A stretch of 11,379 nt of DNA from NCBI RefSeq assembly GCF_000003605.2, contig NW_003113464.1, positions 32,057-43,435 on the forward strand. Direction: 5' to 3'. Of this stretch, positions 1 through 6,838 are shown piece after piece. Position 1 is the first letter of the stretch, and the number at the start of each line of letters is the position of its first letter. The stretch is from Saccoglossus kowalevskii (taxonomy: Eukaryota > Hemichordata > Enteropneusta > Harrimaniidae). The notes under the pieces are model-generated. The model made no database searches, was not told where the DNA came from, and was given only the letters and a program-made list of their open reading frames with translations. A program made the translations under genes and the position numbers.

Positions 1-200
1 CGCTATCTTTTAAAACCTGATTCATATATGCCGCAGACTTCTTCCGGGTTGCATGTCTTTGTTCTTTTGACTTTTTATATTTCTGTCCTATCCTCGCCAG
101 TTGCTGTAAAGGTTAGGCATGTGCAATTAGAATTACATAGCATCTGTTTGTAGTTTTGGGAATTACATTCACCTGTTAATACATACTATCTTACTTACAG

Positions 201-342
201 GAACAAGTAGATGATGGTATACCACTACATGTATGTTTGAGTCAGTTTATGAGATGGCTCCGAAAACTAACAGATGAGAGGAATATTGCATATCACCATG
301 GAGACAATAGCAAAAGTCTGTGTACATTTGTTACCTGGTCAG
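201..342 (+). CDS. ERI2: ERI2 exon A: middle of exonuclease domain
   Basis: The acceptor is TTACTTACAG ending at 200 and the donor is GTATGT at 343. The exon opens in phase 0 with EQVDDGIPLHVCLSQF, which matches the region of ERI1/ERI2 proteins just after the TGI-type sequence that precedes the second exonuclease motif. It ends in CTFVTWS plus one base of the next codon. The first base of the split codon is G342; joined to exon B it gives Asp, so the VTWS-DWD motif is built across the junction. The reading frame continues open into the intron for about 100 bp, but that tail has no family similarity and lies in a MITE. Confidence 0.92.
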
Positions 343-3300
343 GTATGTATGAATACAATCCATTTACTGAAAAATACTTTATTTTAACTTTCGCTGAAAG
401 GCGTTTTAGAAGGTTTTGCATGGAATTTATTTTCACTGATTTTTGATTAGTTGAATGTAATGGATTTTATTTTCAATGAATCATTTCGTCAGCGAAAATA
501 GTGAAAATTAATTCCAAGCGAAAATAAGGTATTTTACAGTAGTGTTATATTATGTTAAATCATGATGACCTATCGGTAAGTCTTTCCCAGTTCACCTGAA
601 AGGATTCTCTAAGAGACCCCTGTGAGGGCGCCTGACTTATGAATAGGGTCTGTATTCACTGAGATAATAATATTGAAACTTTAGTTAAATTTGTAGAATT
701 ATTAGCGAAAAATTATCTGGCAATAACAGTACACAACCTTAGTAGGGGGGGGGGGGGGTACCTGGTACAGATTACAGAAAATAAAAAAGGCACTTTACGT
801 GCCATTTTCAGTAAAAAATAGGTTTTTACTCTTTACAGATAAAGCAAATTCCTAATTACCTTTTACATTTTTATACTATATTTTGTAATTTGTATTTAAG
901 AATCAAAATTGGAAATTGCGTATGAATTACGACATTTAATGTGAAACATATTTTGTATGCTTACAAAAAATAAGATCTTTGTACAAATTACGAACAAATA
1001 AAATAGCTGATTACATTTTACACCTTGCCCCATCTATGATTTTATGTTTTTTTATTTATTTAAATTACATTATTATGCAAAATAAAAAAAAATGGATTAC
1101 AGCTTACGAAAATACCCCTTGCCCAACCCTCTTAGTACAACTTAAGAATTGTACATTCCAAGTTTGTTGCTAAATGAGTAGTATACTGTGTATGCTTTAA
1201 CACTTATCTTGTTCAGCCCTCATGTACTTTACATTGACTGACCAGGTAACGGTTTAAGATTTAATCTTGATTAAAAAAAAAATACAGTGACCCCTCGCTA
1301 AGTCGTGCCTCGGTAAGTCACGCTTCGGCTAAGTCGTGGGTACTTGGATGGCTCCCAAAATTTCTATTTCGTCTTGACGGCAACTTTTGAAGTACAACGA
1401 CTAATGTTTTGTTGCATAAAGAGACAACTTAACACCTACTGTCCGTCAATGACGGCGACCTTACTCAAGGTGTCAAAAGGGGTGTCGATAAAGAACGGTC
1501 TGCCGGAACTCCACTCTCTGGTCCCATCACCCAAAGCACGGATCGTCGTCGAACAAGTTTATAATTGCGATGAAACTGGTTTATTTTGGAAGCTGTTACC
1601 GTCAAAGTCGCAAGCAACAGCAAACGACCCACATAATATCAGACACATACAAACTAAACAATGCATCACTGCAATGTTTACAGCAAACATAATCATGATC
1701 GATTCTTATTTGAATACTGCTTGACACATGTGATGATACGACATACAATTTGTAAATATGTTTCTAACCTTTCAATTAACTTGTGTATTAATAATCATGT
1801 TGTGTTTTAATAAAGAAGACACACTATAAATACACCCATGGGTTTATACATGTTTTCAATGCACGACCCCCCTCTTTCACGAAGACCCTCAGTAAATCGC
1901 GACCCTCGATAGATCGTGGTTTTTGCTTGGATCCCGACACCCGGGACTTAGCAAGGTGCCACTGTAATTTTCATTTTATTGATCTCCCAAAACTAAGGGT
2001 ACAATACAAAACTAGTAATACTACTTTTTAGCTCATCTTTATTGGTCTACTATTGTGTTTTCGTTAAGCAGCCTTTGCTATCATTTCCTGTGTGGCTGTG
2101 TGTATGTATGGTCACTCTCATGGTCACTGAATGAGATAAGTAGGTAATTTCTGGTTGAAAGCATGAATCAGGTGTGATTACATAACACACGTACACTGTG
2201 ACAACACAAACTCGTGATGAGGCTGCAGAAAAACTACCTAAAACTCATATTACTCTCAGACTGTTAAAAGTAGCAACTTGGATGCAATACTTCATTGTAT
2301 GTTTGGGTCTCAGCTCTAGTAAACATCCTCAGCCCTACAAGCCTGACACATTTACCAGAACCCATACAGGCTATAATTAACATCTTCATCGCTATTGCCA
2401 TTCTATAACTATCAGTATTCAAACACTGTCAATTACAAATAAATAGTGATGAGTTTTGATCAATCTGCAGATTGGGATCTTGGTGTGTGCCTTCAGTATG
2501 AGACAAAAAGAAAACAGTTACGAAAACCTCACGAACTGAACAGTTGGATTGATCTCAGAGCTACTTATAGAGTAAGTATCGTACTTTAAATATGAGAAGT
2601 TAAATATGTTTTCAACATGTTTTCAAAAAAGGGTAAAAAAAAGTTCAAGCGCTTTGTCTATTTCAATAAGTGGCAAAGCTATAAATAAAATATCTAGTTG
2701 ACTGTTTACAGTAGCAATGCCTGAAATATTTGGTTTTGCGCTAATTGTTTAAATGAACTCTACTTGGAAAACTGTGACACTTTGCTGTAAGGAAACTGAT
2801 TCATATACTCAGAGCTAACCATGTGTGGAAGTAGGTGCAACAAGAAAGAGACATTATACATGTATAATGTGTAACAGTTACCTGTATTTGTATTTTTTAA
2901 TATCTTTGATTATCTGTGTATCTTACAATTATGATACATTAAGCATCTTTTCTGACTACCGTATTACCCCGGGCACGCGCCCAGGGGCCTAAACATACAA
3001 AATCGGGAAAAATTGGGGGTGGGCGCTTACCCGAGGACCCTCCCCCCAAAAAGATTTTAAAAAGTTGCTTTTGTGATCGTATGATAAGGTCAAATAAAGG
3101 AATGCTTTCGTACACTTTGTACACGTACTTATTTCTTGATTTATGTGAGGTTTCAATAAACGAGAGCACTCGTGAGAACTGTGGGAACACTAAAACACAG
3201 GGTCGAATTTCAAGAATAAAACTTGTTTTATGTCAGCGAATGAAGTTGTATTACTCACTGAAATTGGCTTCAAAGTATGGTAGGTATTGTAATCACTGCA

Positions 3301-6204
3301 CGGTTACTTTCTTAGTAACCGTGATCAGTGCAAGTCGAAACGGCCGGGAAAAACTACCACTTGTAATCCAAGATGGCGATGACCTCATTAGCATAATGCC
3401 AAAAAGCCCCGCGTCCATCGCCTGGCGATGCTCTTTCGTTATGGATTCACAGTCAGCGAAGTGCTACGTTTTGAAACCAAAGCTAAGTGTTTCAAACCAC
3501 TCACCAAGGTATGGATCGTTGCAATATTGGATTCATCGTGAAGGAAGAGAAAGCGGAACGTGTGCGCCAACATGCTGCGTGGTTCATCTTACGTCGTTAA
3601 GTTCCAATGAGTTTTTACGTAAAAACACAAACAAAACGGCCCTTTCAGGGCCACCACACATTCCAAAAAGAGAACTACCGTAACAAACACACTATATCCT
3701 TTTTGACAAGTAAAACTTTATTGTTGACCCCATTCTTGGCTAAAAATCACTCTGGGCGTTTAACCGAGGATGTCCCCAACATGTAACTTTTGTGAAAACA
3801 GGGGGGTGGGCGCTTGCCCAGGGAGGGGCGTGTGCCCGGGGTAATACGGTATATAATGAACCTAGAACAAAGACGATCATATACCTAATCAGCATAGTCA
3901 ACACTTCTGATAGGAACCTACATATCTCACTGTTTTTGTCAGCAATGTACAACTCTGAATATCGCAGCATTGAATGTATGCCAAATTTATAATGGTTACT
4001 TGCACAAGTATCAAGATTTTCTTAAAAATATCTGCAAATTCAAGCACAGACAACTGAAAAAAAACTCCTGCCAATTACGATTTAGTCTTAGAAAATAAGT
4101 ATTTTCGCTCTCAATTTATTTTCACCATTTTCACTGAAGTGATGGTTGAGTAAAAAAAAAATCCAGTGATTATAACTTTATATAAATACAAATTGAACTC
4201 AGTAGCATCCTGAATTAGTATAGCCACCCCTTTATAATTCTCAGTATCTATGTCACTTTGTGAAGGTCTTTAACATATCAACTGCTGCTTTTGATAAGTA
4301 GAATGTAATATGTTGGTACAGGTATATCAATGGATTTTATTTTCACTAAATCAATCTTTCAGCGAAAAATAAATTCTAAGTGTAAAATAAAGTATTTTAC
4401 GGTAATATGTTTGTATTATATTTCAGTCATTTTACAGTAAAAAACCCAATGGTTTAAATGGTGCGTTGCAAGACCTTGGAATTCACTTTGCTGGAAGACA
4501 GCACTCTGGTGAGAATACAAATCTAAAAGAAATTCTACAGAAATTGTTGACAAATGATAGATTTACATATTGAATTCTTATTAGGTCTTTTCTCACTTTA
4601 CTGTTATCCCAATATCGCTGCAATCTATTGAAAGTAAGCCTCCAAGACTGCAACAATTTTATTGGGATTTTTAGGCAAGAGGTTGTAAAGATTTGAAATA
4701 GGAAACATTTCTGGTTAGGGAAATGTATCTACATTAATAATAAGTAATTGTATGTTATAGGTTTGGATGATGCCCGGAACACTGCCAAACTAGCTTGGAG
4801 GATGATTACAGATGGATGTAATATGAAAATAACCAAATCATTGCCTAATCCTATGGTCAGTACATACGCTGTCATGAAATAACATGTCAAAGCAAGCATG
4901 ACCCATTACCTTCCTTAGTTGTCATAGTGATGTTATTTTCTAATTGACTGCACATATTTTTAATATTGTATTTATTATGTATTTATAAAAAAAAAGTATC
5001 TTTATGTATTCAAATCAATTTTTATAATTGTTATTGTAATTTGTTAATGAATTAATGATTAAACTTCTAAAAAAAACTATATTGTGATATTAATGCATCT
5101 ACAAATAACATTTGATAAGTGATGTCCAGATATTTAAATATATTATGAGTTCAAGAGAAGACGCAATAAGACAAGTTGGTGAATACAAAATATTTGAAAT
5201 CAAAAATAACAATAACACTGACATTTTACATGTATTGTACTTAATTACTAACATTTTATTGCTGTCAACCAATGGAAACTATTTCTAAGCATGCAATAAA
5301 CTAATTATTATTTGATATATTTTTTGTTTTTCAGCATCAGAAACCGAAGAATATTGGGAAAGCGCCCTCAATTCAATCCAGTAAAGTAACTAATAGTCAT
5401 GTGACTATGGCTCCTCATGTCTGTTTGAATAGTAAAGTGTATTCCATGTCAGCTGGTATCAGAAAATCACTGACAAAGATTAAAATATGCCCAAATTCTG
5501 AGAATTACAAACCAGTTTTAGGTTTGGAAGAAATATCCAGCTCCTATGTGGATAACAGAAATGGAGTTGAGTGTGTAGAGCCTAGTGTGACTGTTCAGAC
5601 CAGGAAAGGAATGCCCACAAATAATGACAGGACTTTAGTGCCGCTGAAAACTACATTGGGACCCAACAATTCAGTTCCACAAACATTGTTTTCAAAGTGT
5701 AATGGTAAACTAGATAATCCTACTGTGTCGACAAAGAACGCTGTGAACGCCTGCGAATTGCTGTCTGAGGTGGTCACCACTTCGCAGATGCTACGACGAG
5801 ATCAAGTTGAATATTCCAACTGTCTCCCAGCAATGGATGGTAAGGTAAAAACTGGAATAGCCTGGTCATCGAGGAGAACAAATTCTAATCACAGCAACAA
5901 TGTTGTTCCTTCAAAAGATCGTTTCAAGACCCCGACTGTACCATCTAGATTTAAGGTCGAATTAAAAACGCCATTTTCTCGGTTTAGTACACCCGATATG
6001 TTAATTGGCAGAATTACACCACCGCTATGTCGCTGTGGACGGCGAGCTAAACGAAGAACTGTCATCAATCCAGGACCTAATCAGGGTAGAGGATTCTTTT
6101 CTTGCCATTCTGGACGGACTAATAATGGCAAAGCATGTGCTTTCTTCAAATGGGAAGTTAGTATGTCGCCTTCACTTGTCAGAAAGTCAAAAATGATGAC
6201 TTAA
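201..6204 (+). CDS. ERI2: ERI2-like DEDDh 3'-5' exoribonuclease with GRF zinc finger (3' part of gene, five exons)
   Basis: Joined exons 201-342, 2471-2571, 4427-4508, 4761-4855 and 5335-6204 give an uninterrupted 429-residue C-terminal part; every intron is GT..AG and the phases agree (1, 0, 1, 0). Numbering from the first visible residue, the exonuclease domain runs to about 135. It shows VTWSDWDLG (about 44-52, exo II aspartate region), SWIDLRATY (about 72-80), and the HX4D third motif HSGLDD (107-112), followed by ARNTA and DGCNMKIT. Residues ~141-360 are Ser/Thr/Asn/Lys-rich and probably disordered. A GRF zinc finger has Cys 372, 374, 397 and 408 and the ending FFKWE. This order (exonuclease, linker, GRF) is that of metazoan ERI2/EXOD1, relatives of ERI1 that degrade RNA 3' ends; the physiological substrate of ERI2 is poorly known. 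The DFE first motif and the start codon are upstream of the window, so the gene is partial. No frameshift or stop is seen, so it looks functional. Confidence 0.93.
367..539. mobile_element. Palindromic MITE, copy 1, flanked by TA
   Basis: The left end reads CTGAAAAATACTTTATTTT and the reverse complement of the right end reads CTGTAAAATACCTTATTTT, 17 of 19 identical. The dinucleotide TA lies on both sides (365-366 and 540-541), as expected for Tc1/mariner-type target duplication. The interior also folds back: TTTCGCTGAAA near 390 and TCAGCGAAAATAGTGAAAAT near 490, with GGAATTTATTTTCACT near 421 opposite the latter. The element is 173 bp long and has no coding potential. A related copy lies at about 4085-4402. 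It starts 24 bp after the exon A donor. Confidence 0.72.
745..758 (+). repeat. Poly-G run of 14
   Basis: Fourteen consecutive G in an otherwise AT-rich intron, followed directly by TACCTGGTACAG. Homopolymer G of this length is prone to length polymorphism and sequencing error. A short 5-bp-stem inverted repeat (GGCAC/GTGCC, 789-803) follows it. Confidence 0.9.
1285..1964 (+). mobile_element. Pogo/Tigger-like DNA transposon, internally deleted
   Basis: The terminal inverted repeats are CAGTGACCCCTCGCTAAGTC on the left and CAGTGGCACCTTGCTAAGTC as the reverse complement of the right end (17 of 20 identical). TA flanks both sides (1283-1284 and 1965-1966), the target duplication of the Tc1/mariner/pogo superfamily. 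Next to each end are several direct repeats of the type CCTCGNTAAGTCGTG: 1293-1307, 1309-1322 and 1324-1338 on the left, 1887-1901 and 1904-1918 on the right. A transposase remnant on the + strand lies inside. At 680 bp it is far shorter than an autonomous pogo/Tigger element, so it is non-autonomous. Confidence 0.88.
1344..1724 (+). pseudogene. Pogo/Tigger-like transposase fragment (start of DDE domain)
   Basis: An open frame of 126 codons lies wholly inside the TA-flanked element. Residues 72-86 read VYNCDETGLFWKLLP, the signature of pogo/Tigger/jerky-type DDE transposases, in which the first catalytic Asp is the D of the DETG motif (residue 76). KQCITAMFTAN (about 106-116) matches the strand that follows in the RNase H-like fold. 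The N-terminal DNA-binding domains and the second and third catalytic acidic residues are missing, and the last ten residues are unrelated. The frame can therefore not give an active transposase. The apparent start codon may be fortuitous, because the sequence before residue ~45 does not look like the family. Origin as a deleted derivative of an autonomous element is inferred. Confidence 0.82.
2471..2571 (+). CDS. ERI2: ERI2 exon B: exo II region
   Basis: The acceptor is CAATCTGCAG ending at 2470 and the donor is GTAAGT at 2572, a near-consensus site. With the G from exon A it encodes DWDLGVCLQYETKRKQ, then LRKPHELNSWIDLRATYR in phase 0. The DWD segment carries the second exonuclease acidic residue, and SWIDLRATY is highly typical of ERI-family nucleases. 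It is too short to be found by ORF length and is identified by homology and splice phase. Confidence 0.93.
3299..3323. repeat. Perfect 10-bp-stem inverted repeat inside the transposon
   Basis: CACGGTTACT (3299-3308) and AGTAACCGTG (3314-3323) are exact reverse complements around a 5-base loop. The stem extends with CACTG (3294-3298) and CAGTG (3326-3330) past a 2-base bulge. A second perfect inverted repeat, CATCGCC-T-GGCGATG, lies at 3416-3430. Both are within the 2959-3849 element. Confidence 0.85.
3441..3683 (+). pseudogene. Possible decayed N-terminus of a pogo/CENP-B-type transposase
   Basis: From the ATG at 3441 the frame reads MDSQSAKCYVLKPKLSV, then YGSLQYWIHRE further on. This resembles the start of jerky/CENP-B/pogo-like transposases, where a short leader is followed by a K-R-x-Y-x-L-x-x-K-L-x-V helix and a helix-turn-helix ending in a G-I/V-H/D-x-x-x-x-x-W-like segment. 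The match is partial, the invariant tryptophan-containing end is not seen, and the rest (to residue 80) is not family-like. The open frame extends upstream to 3081, but that part shows nothing recognisable. It fits the TA-flanked ends of the host element. It could also be a chance reading of non-coding transposon DNA. Confidence 0.33.
4085..4402. mobile_element. Palindromic MITE, copy 2, longer and with a degraded left end
   Basis: The right part (4331-4402) repeats the right half of copy 1: GGATTTTATTTTCACT, CAGCGAAAAATAAATT and GTATTTTACGG, followed by TA (4403-4404). The left part (about 4088-4150) is the inverted form: GTATTTTCGCTC, CAATTTATTTTCACCATTTT and CACTGAAGTGATGGTTGAG. The interior of about 175 bp differs from copy 1. 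The left end is diverged, so its exact limit is uncertain. The right end lies 24 bp before exon C. Confidence 0.65.
4427..4508 (+). CDS. ERI2: ERI2 exon C: exonuclease domain with catalytic His
   Basis: The acceptor is ATATTTCAG ending at 4426 and the donor is GTGAGA at 4509. It encodes SFYSKKPNGLNGALQDLGI, then HFAGRQHS in phase 0, with one base of a glycine codon left over. L-x-x-A-L-x-x-x-G-I followed by G-R-x-H-S-G is the standard approach to the third DEDDh motif. The His codon at 4502-4504 is the general-base histidine of the 'h' type. Its partner Asp lies in the next exon, 252 bp of intron away. Confidence 0.94.
4761..4855 (+). CDS. ERI2: ERI2 exon D: end of exonuclease domain with catalytic Asp
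   Basis: The acceptor is TATGTTATAG ending at 4760 and the donor is GTCAGT at 4856. After completing the split glycine it reads LDDARNTAKLAWRMITDG, then CNMKITKSLPNPM. The second Asp (4769-4771) completes the HX4D motif begun in exon C. ARNTA and the DGC.MKIT ending are hallmarks of the ERI family. The intron that follows (4856-5334, 479 bp, phase 0) is very AT-rich and holds nothing else I can recognise. Confidence 0.94.
5335..6204 (+). CDS. ERI2: ERI2 terminal coding exon: disordered linker and GRF zinc finger
   Basis: The acceptor is GTTTTTCAG ending at 5334; the exon is 870 bp and ends at TAA 6202-6204, encoding 289 residues. The first ~220 are rich in Ser, Thr, Asn, Lys and Val without a recognisable fold; TPSR/TPFSRFSTPD repeats near the end could be phosphorylation sites (inference). 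The GRF-type zinc finger begins at ITPPLCRCGRRAKR: Cys codons at 6028, 6034, 6103 and 6136 and a Trp at 6151 in CAFFKWE. GRF fingers bind single-stranded nucleic acid in APE2, TOP3A and NEIL3. A basic tail (VRKSKMMT) follows. A second CAG at 5338-5340 gives an alternative acceptor that would drop two residues (HQ). Confidence 0.93.
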   Translation, partial: HQKPKNIGKAPSIQSSKVTNSHVTMAPHVCLNSKVYSMSAGIRKSLTKIKICPNSENYKPVLGLEEISSSYVDNRNGVECVEPSVTVQTRKGMPTNNDRTLVPLKTTLGPNNSVPQTLFSKCNGKLDNPTVSTKNAVNACELLSEVVTTSQMLRRDQVEYSNCLPAMDGKVKTGIAWSSRRTNSNHSNNVVPSKDRFKTPTVPSRFKVELKTPFSRFSTPDMLIGRITPPLCRCGRRAKRRTVINPGPNQGRGFFSCHSGRTNNGKACAFFKWEVSMSPSLVRKSKMMT

Positions 6205-6616
6205 ACCATTTAGTGATTGTACTTTGTAAACTTCGTCTATGATGCCCATTGCTGCATTTTATCAGTGGAGAATGCCATTACAGGCTCTGACAAGTCACAA
6301 TAATGCTTTTATTTATGCAATGTTCAAAAAGATGTCTAACACACACTCAATGATGAACTTTTCTTTCTGTCTTTGAAATGTACAAAACATGATACACAAA
6401 ATATGTGACAGTGAAAAAAAAAAAACTTTTATTTAATCCTTGCAATCATACAAGTTTGAAAGAGAAATGAAATGAATGTTTCAAGATTTAAGGTCAACAC
6501 ATCGCTGCCATGGATTGAAATTCTCAGGTGTGTTGTTGCCATAGCAGCCAATGATATATACATAGTTATATAGTACAAATGCAATACAAGATTAATTGGT
6601 CCATTTCTTTTTTTGC

Positions 6617-6622
6617 AATAAA
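6617..6622 (+). terminator. Candidate polyadenylation signal AATAAA (first)
   Basis: First AATAAA downstream of the ERI2 stop, 413 bp away. Further AATAAA hexamers follow at 6651-6656 (with GT-rich TGTTGGTTTTCTG just after it) and 6704-6709. The second has the best downstream GT-rich element. All three lie before the minisatellite. Confidence 0.45.
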
Positions 6623-6650
6623 GCGTTCACAAAGCTGAGAATTTGATGCC

Positions 6651-6656
6651 AATAAA
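6651..6656 (+). terminator. Candidate polyadenylation signal AATAAA (second, best context)
   Basis: AATAAA followed immediately by a TG/T-rich stretch (TGTTGGTTTTCTG), the usual arrangement for cleavage and polyadenylation. If used, the ERI2 3' UTR would be about 470 nt and exclude the minisatellite. Confidence 0.5.
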
Positions 6657-6703
6657 TGTTGGTTTTCTGAAAGTTTTTCATACATAATTTGGAAAACATG
6701 GCC

Positions 6704-6709
6704 AATAAA
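6704..6709 (+). terminator. Candidate polyadenylation signal AATAAA (third)
   Basis: AATAAA followed by TATCACTGTTGTAAAAATG. It is the last of three before the tandem array. Confidence 0.35.
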
Positions 6710-6803
6710 TATCACTGTTGTAAAAATGACCCCTGATGTGTTGGTGTTCTTAGTATGGTGGATGGGTATGAACACTCACAAATCTGTTTAATTTGTACAC
6801 TGC

Positions 6804-6838
6804 CATTGGTGTAGTACAGAAGTGAGATATGGCATGGT
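6804..6838 (+). repeat. Left bracketing sequence of the minisatellite
   Basis: This ~35-bp stretch (CATTGGTGTAGTACAGAAGT, then GAGATATGGCATGGT) is unlike the core unit but resembles 9154-9189 near the other edge. It probably represents an old, diverged unit type. Confidence 0.6.

Larger units (their letters stand above)
343..2470 (+). other. ERI2 intron between exons A and B
   Basis: This is a 2128-bp phase-1 intron bounded by GTATGT and CTGCAG. It contains a palindromic MITE at 367-539, a 14-G run at 745-758, and a pogo/Tigger-like element at 1285-1964, listed separately. The rest (about 540-1284 and 1967-2470) is AT-rich and I see no exon or RNA gene in it. Short open frames at 979-1173 and 2198-2380 have no recognisable protein character and lack a codon-like composition. 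Confidence 0.85.
2959..3849. mobile_element. TA-flanked DNA transposon with GC-rich terminal inverted repeats
   Basis: The left end begins CCGTATTACCCCGGGCAC and continues GCGCCC; the reverse complement of the right end begins identically and continues ACGCCC, so 23 of 24 bases agree. TA lies at 2957-2958 and 3850-3851. Three direct subterminal copies of GGGCGCTTACCCGAGGA lie at 3021-3037, 3754-3770 (diverged) and 3808-3824. TA target sites, clustered subterminal repeats and a length of 891 bp suggest a non-autonomous Tc1/mariner/pogo-type element. Its interior is clearly richer in GC and CpG than the intron around it. Two internal hairpins and a possible transposase N-terminus are listed separately. 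Confidence 0.82.
2572..4426 (+). other. ERI2 intron between exons B and C
   Basis: This is a phase-0 intron of 1855 bp, GTAAGT to TTTCAG. It contains a TA-flanked transposon (2959-3849) and a second MITE copy (about 4085-4402). The remaining sequence (2572-2956, 3852-4080) is AT-rich with nothing recognisable. Confidence 0.85.
6205..6790 (+). other. Probable ERI2 3' UTR and downstream flank
   Basis: This 586-bp AT-rich stretch follows the ERI2 stop and shows no coding character. It contains a run of 12 A (about 6415-6425) and three AATAAA hexamers. It passes directly into the degenerate edge of the 47-bp minisatellite. The transcript end cannot be located from sequence alone. Confidence 0.6.

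Noticed and set aside
1-200. A preceding ERI2 exon within the first 200 bp
   Set aside because: No segment translates to the ELTGI-like sequence expected just before exon A; the region looks like intron.
237-446. 69-codon frame as a separate small gene
   Set aside because: Its first part is ERI2 exon A, and after the GTATGT donor at 343 it runs into intron and MITE sequence.
2939-3190. Minus-strand frame at the left end of the GC-rich transposon (and 3740-3970 at its right end)
   Set aside because: Both are readings of the terminal inverted repeats, with Pro/Arg/Gly-rich chance translations.
6005-6196. 63-codon frame overlapping the last ERI2 exon in another phase
   Set aside because: It is a shadow of the GRF zinc-finger coding sequence.
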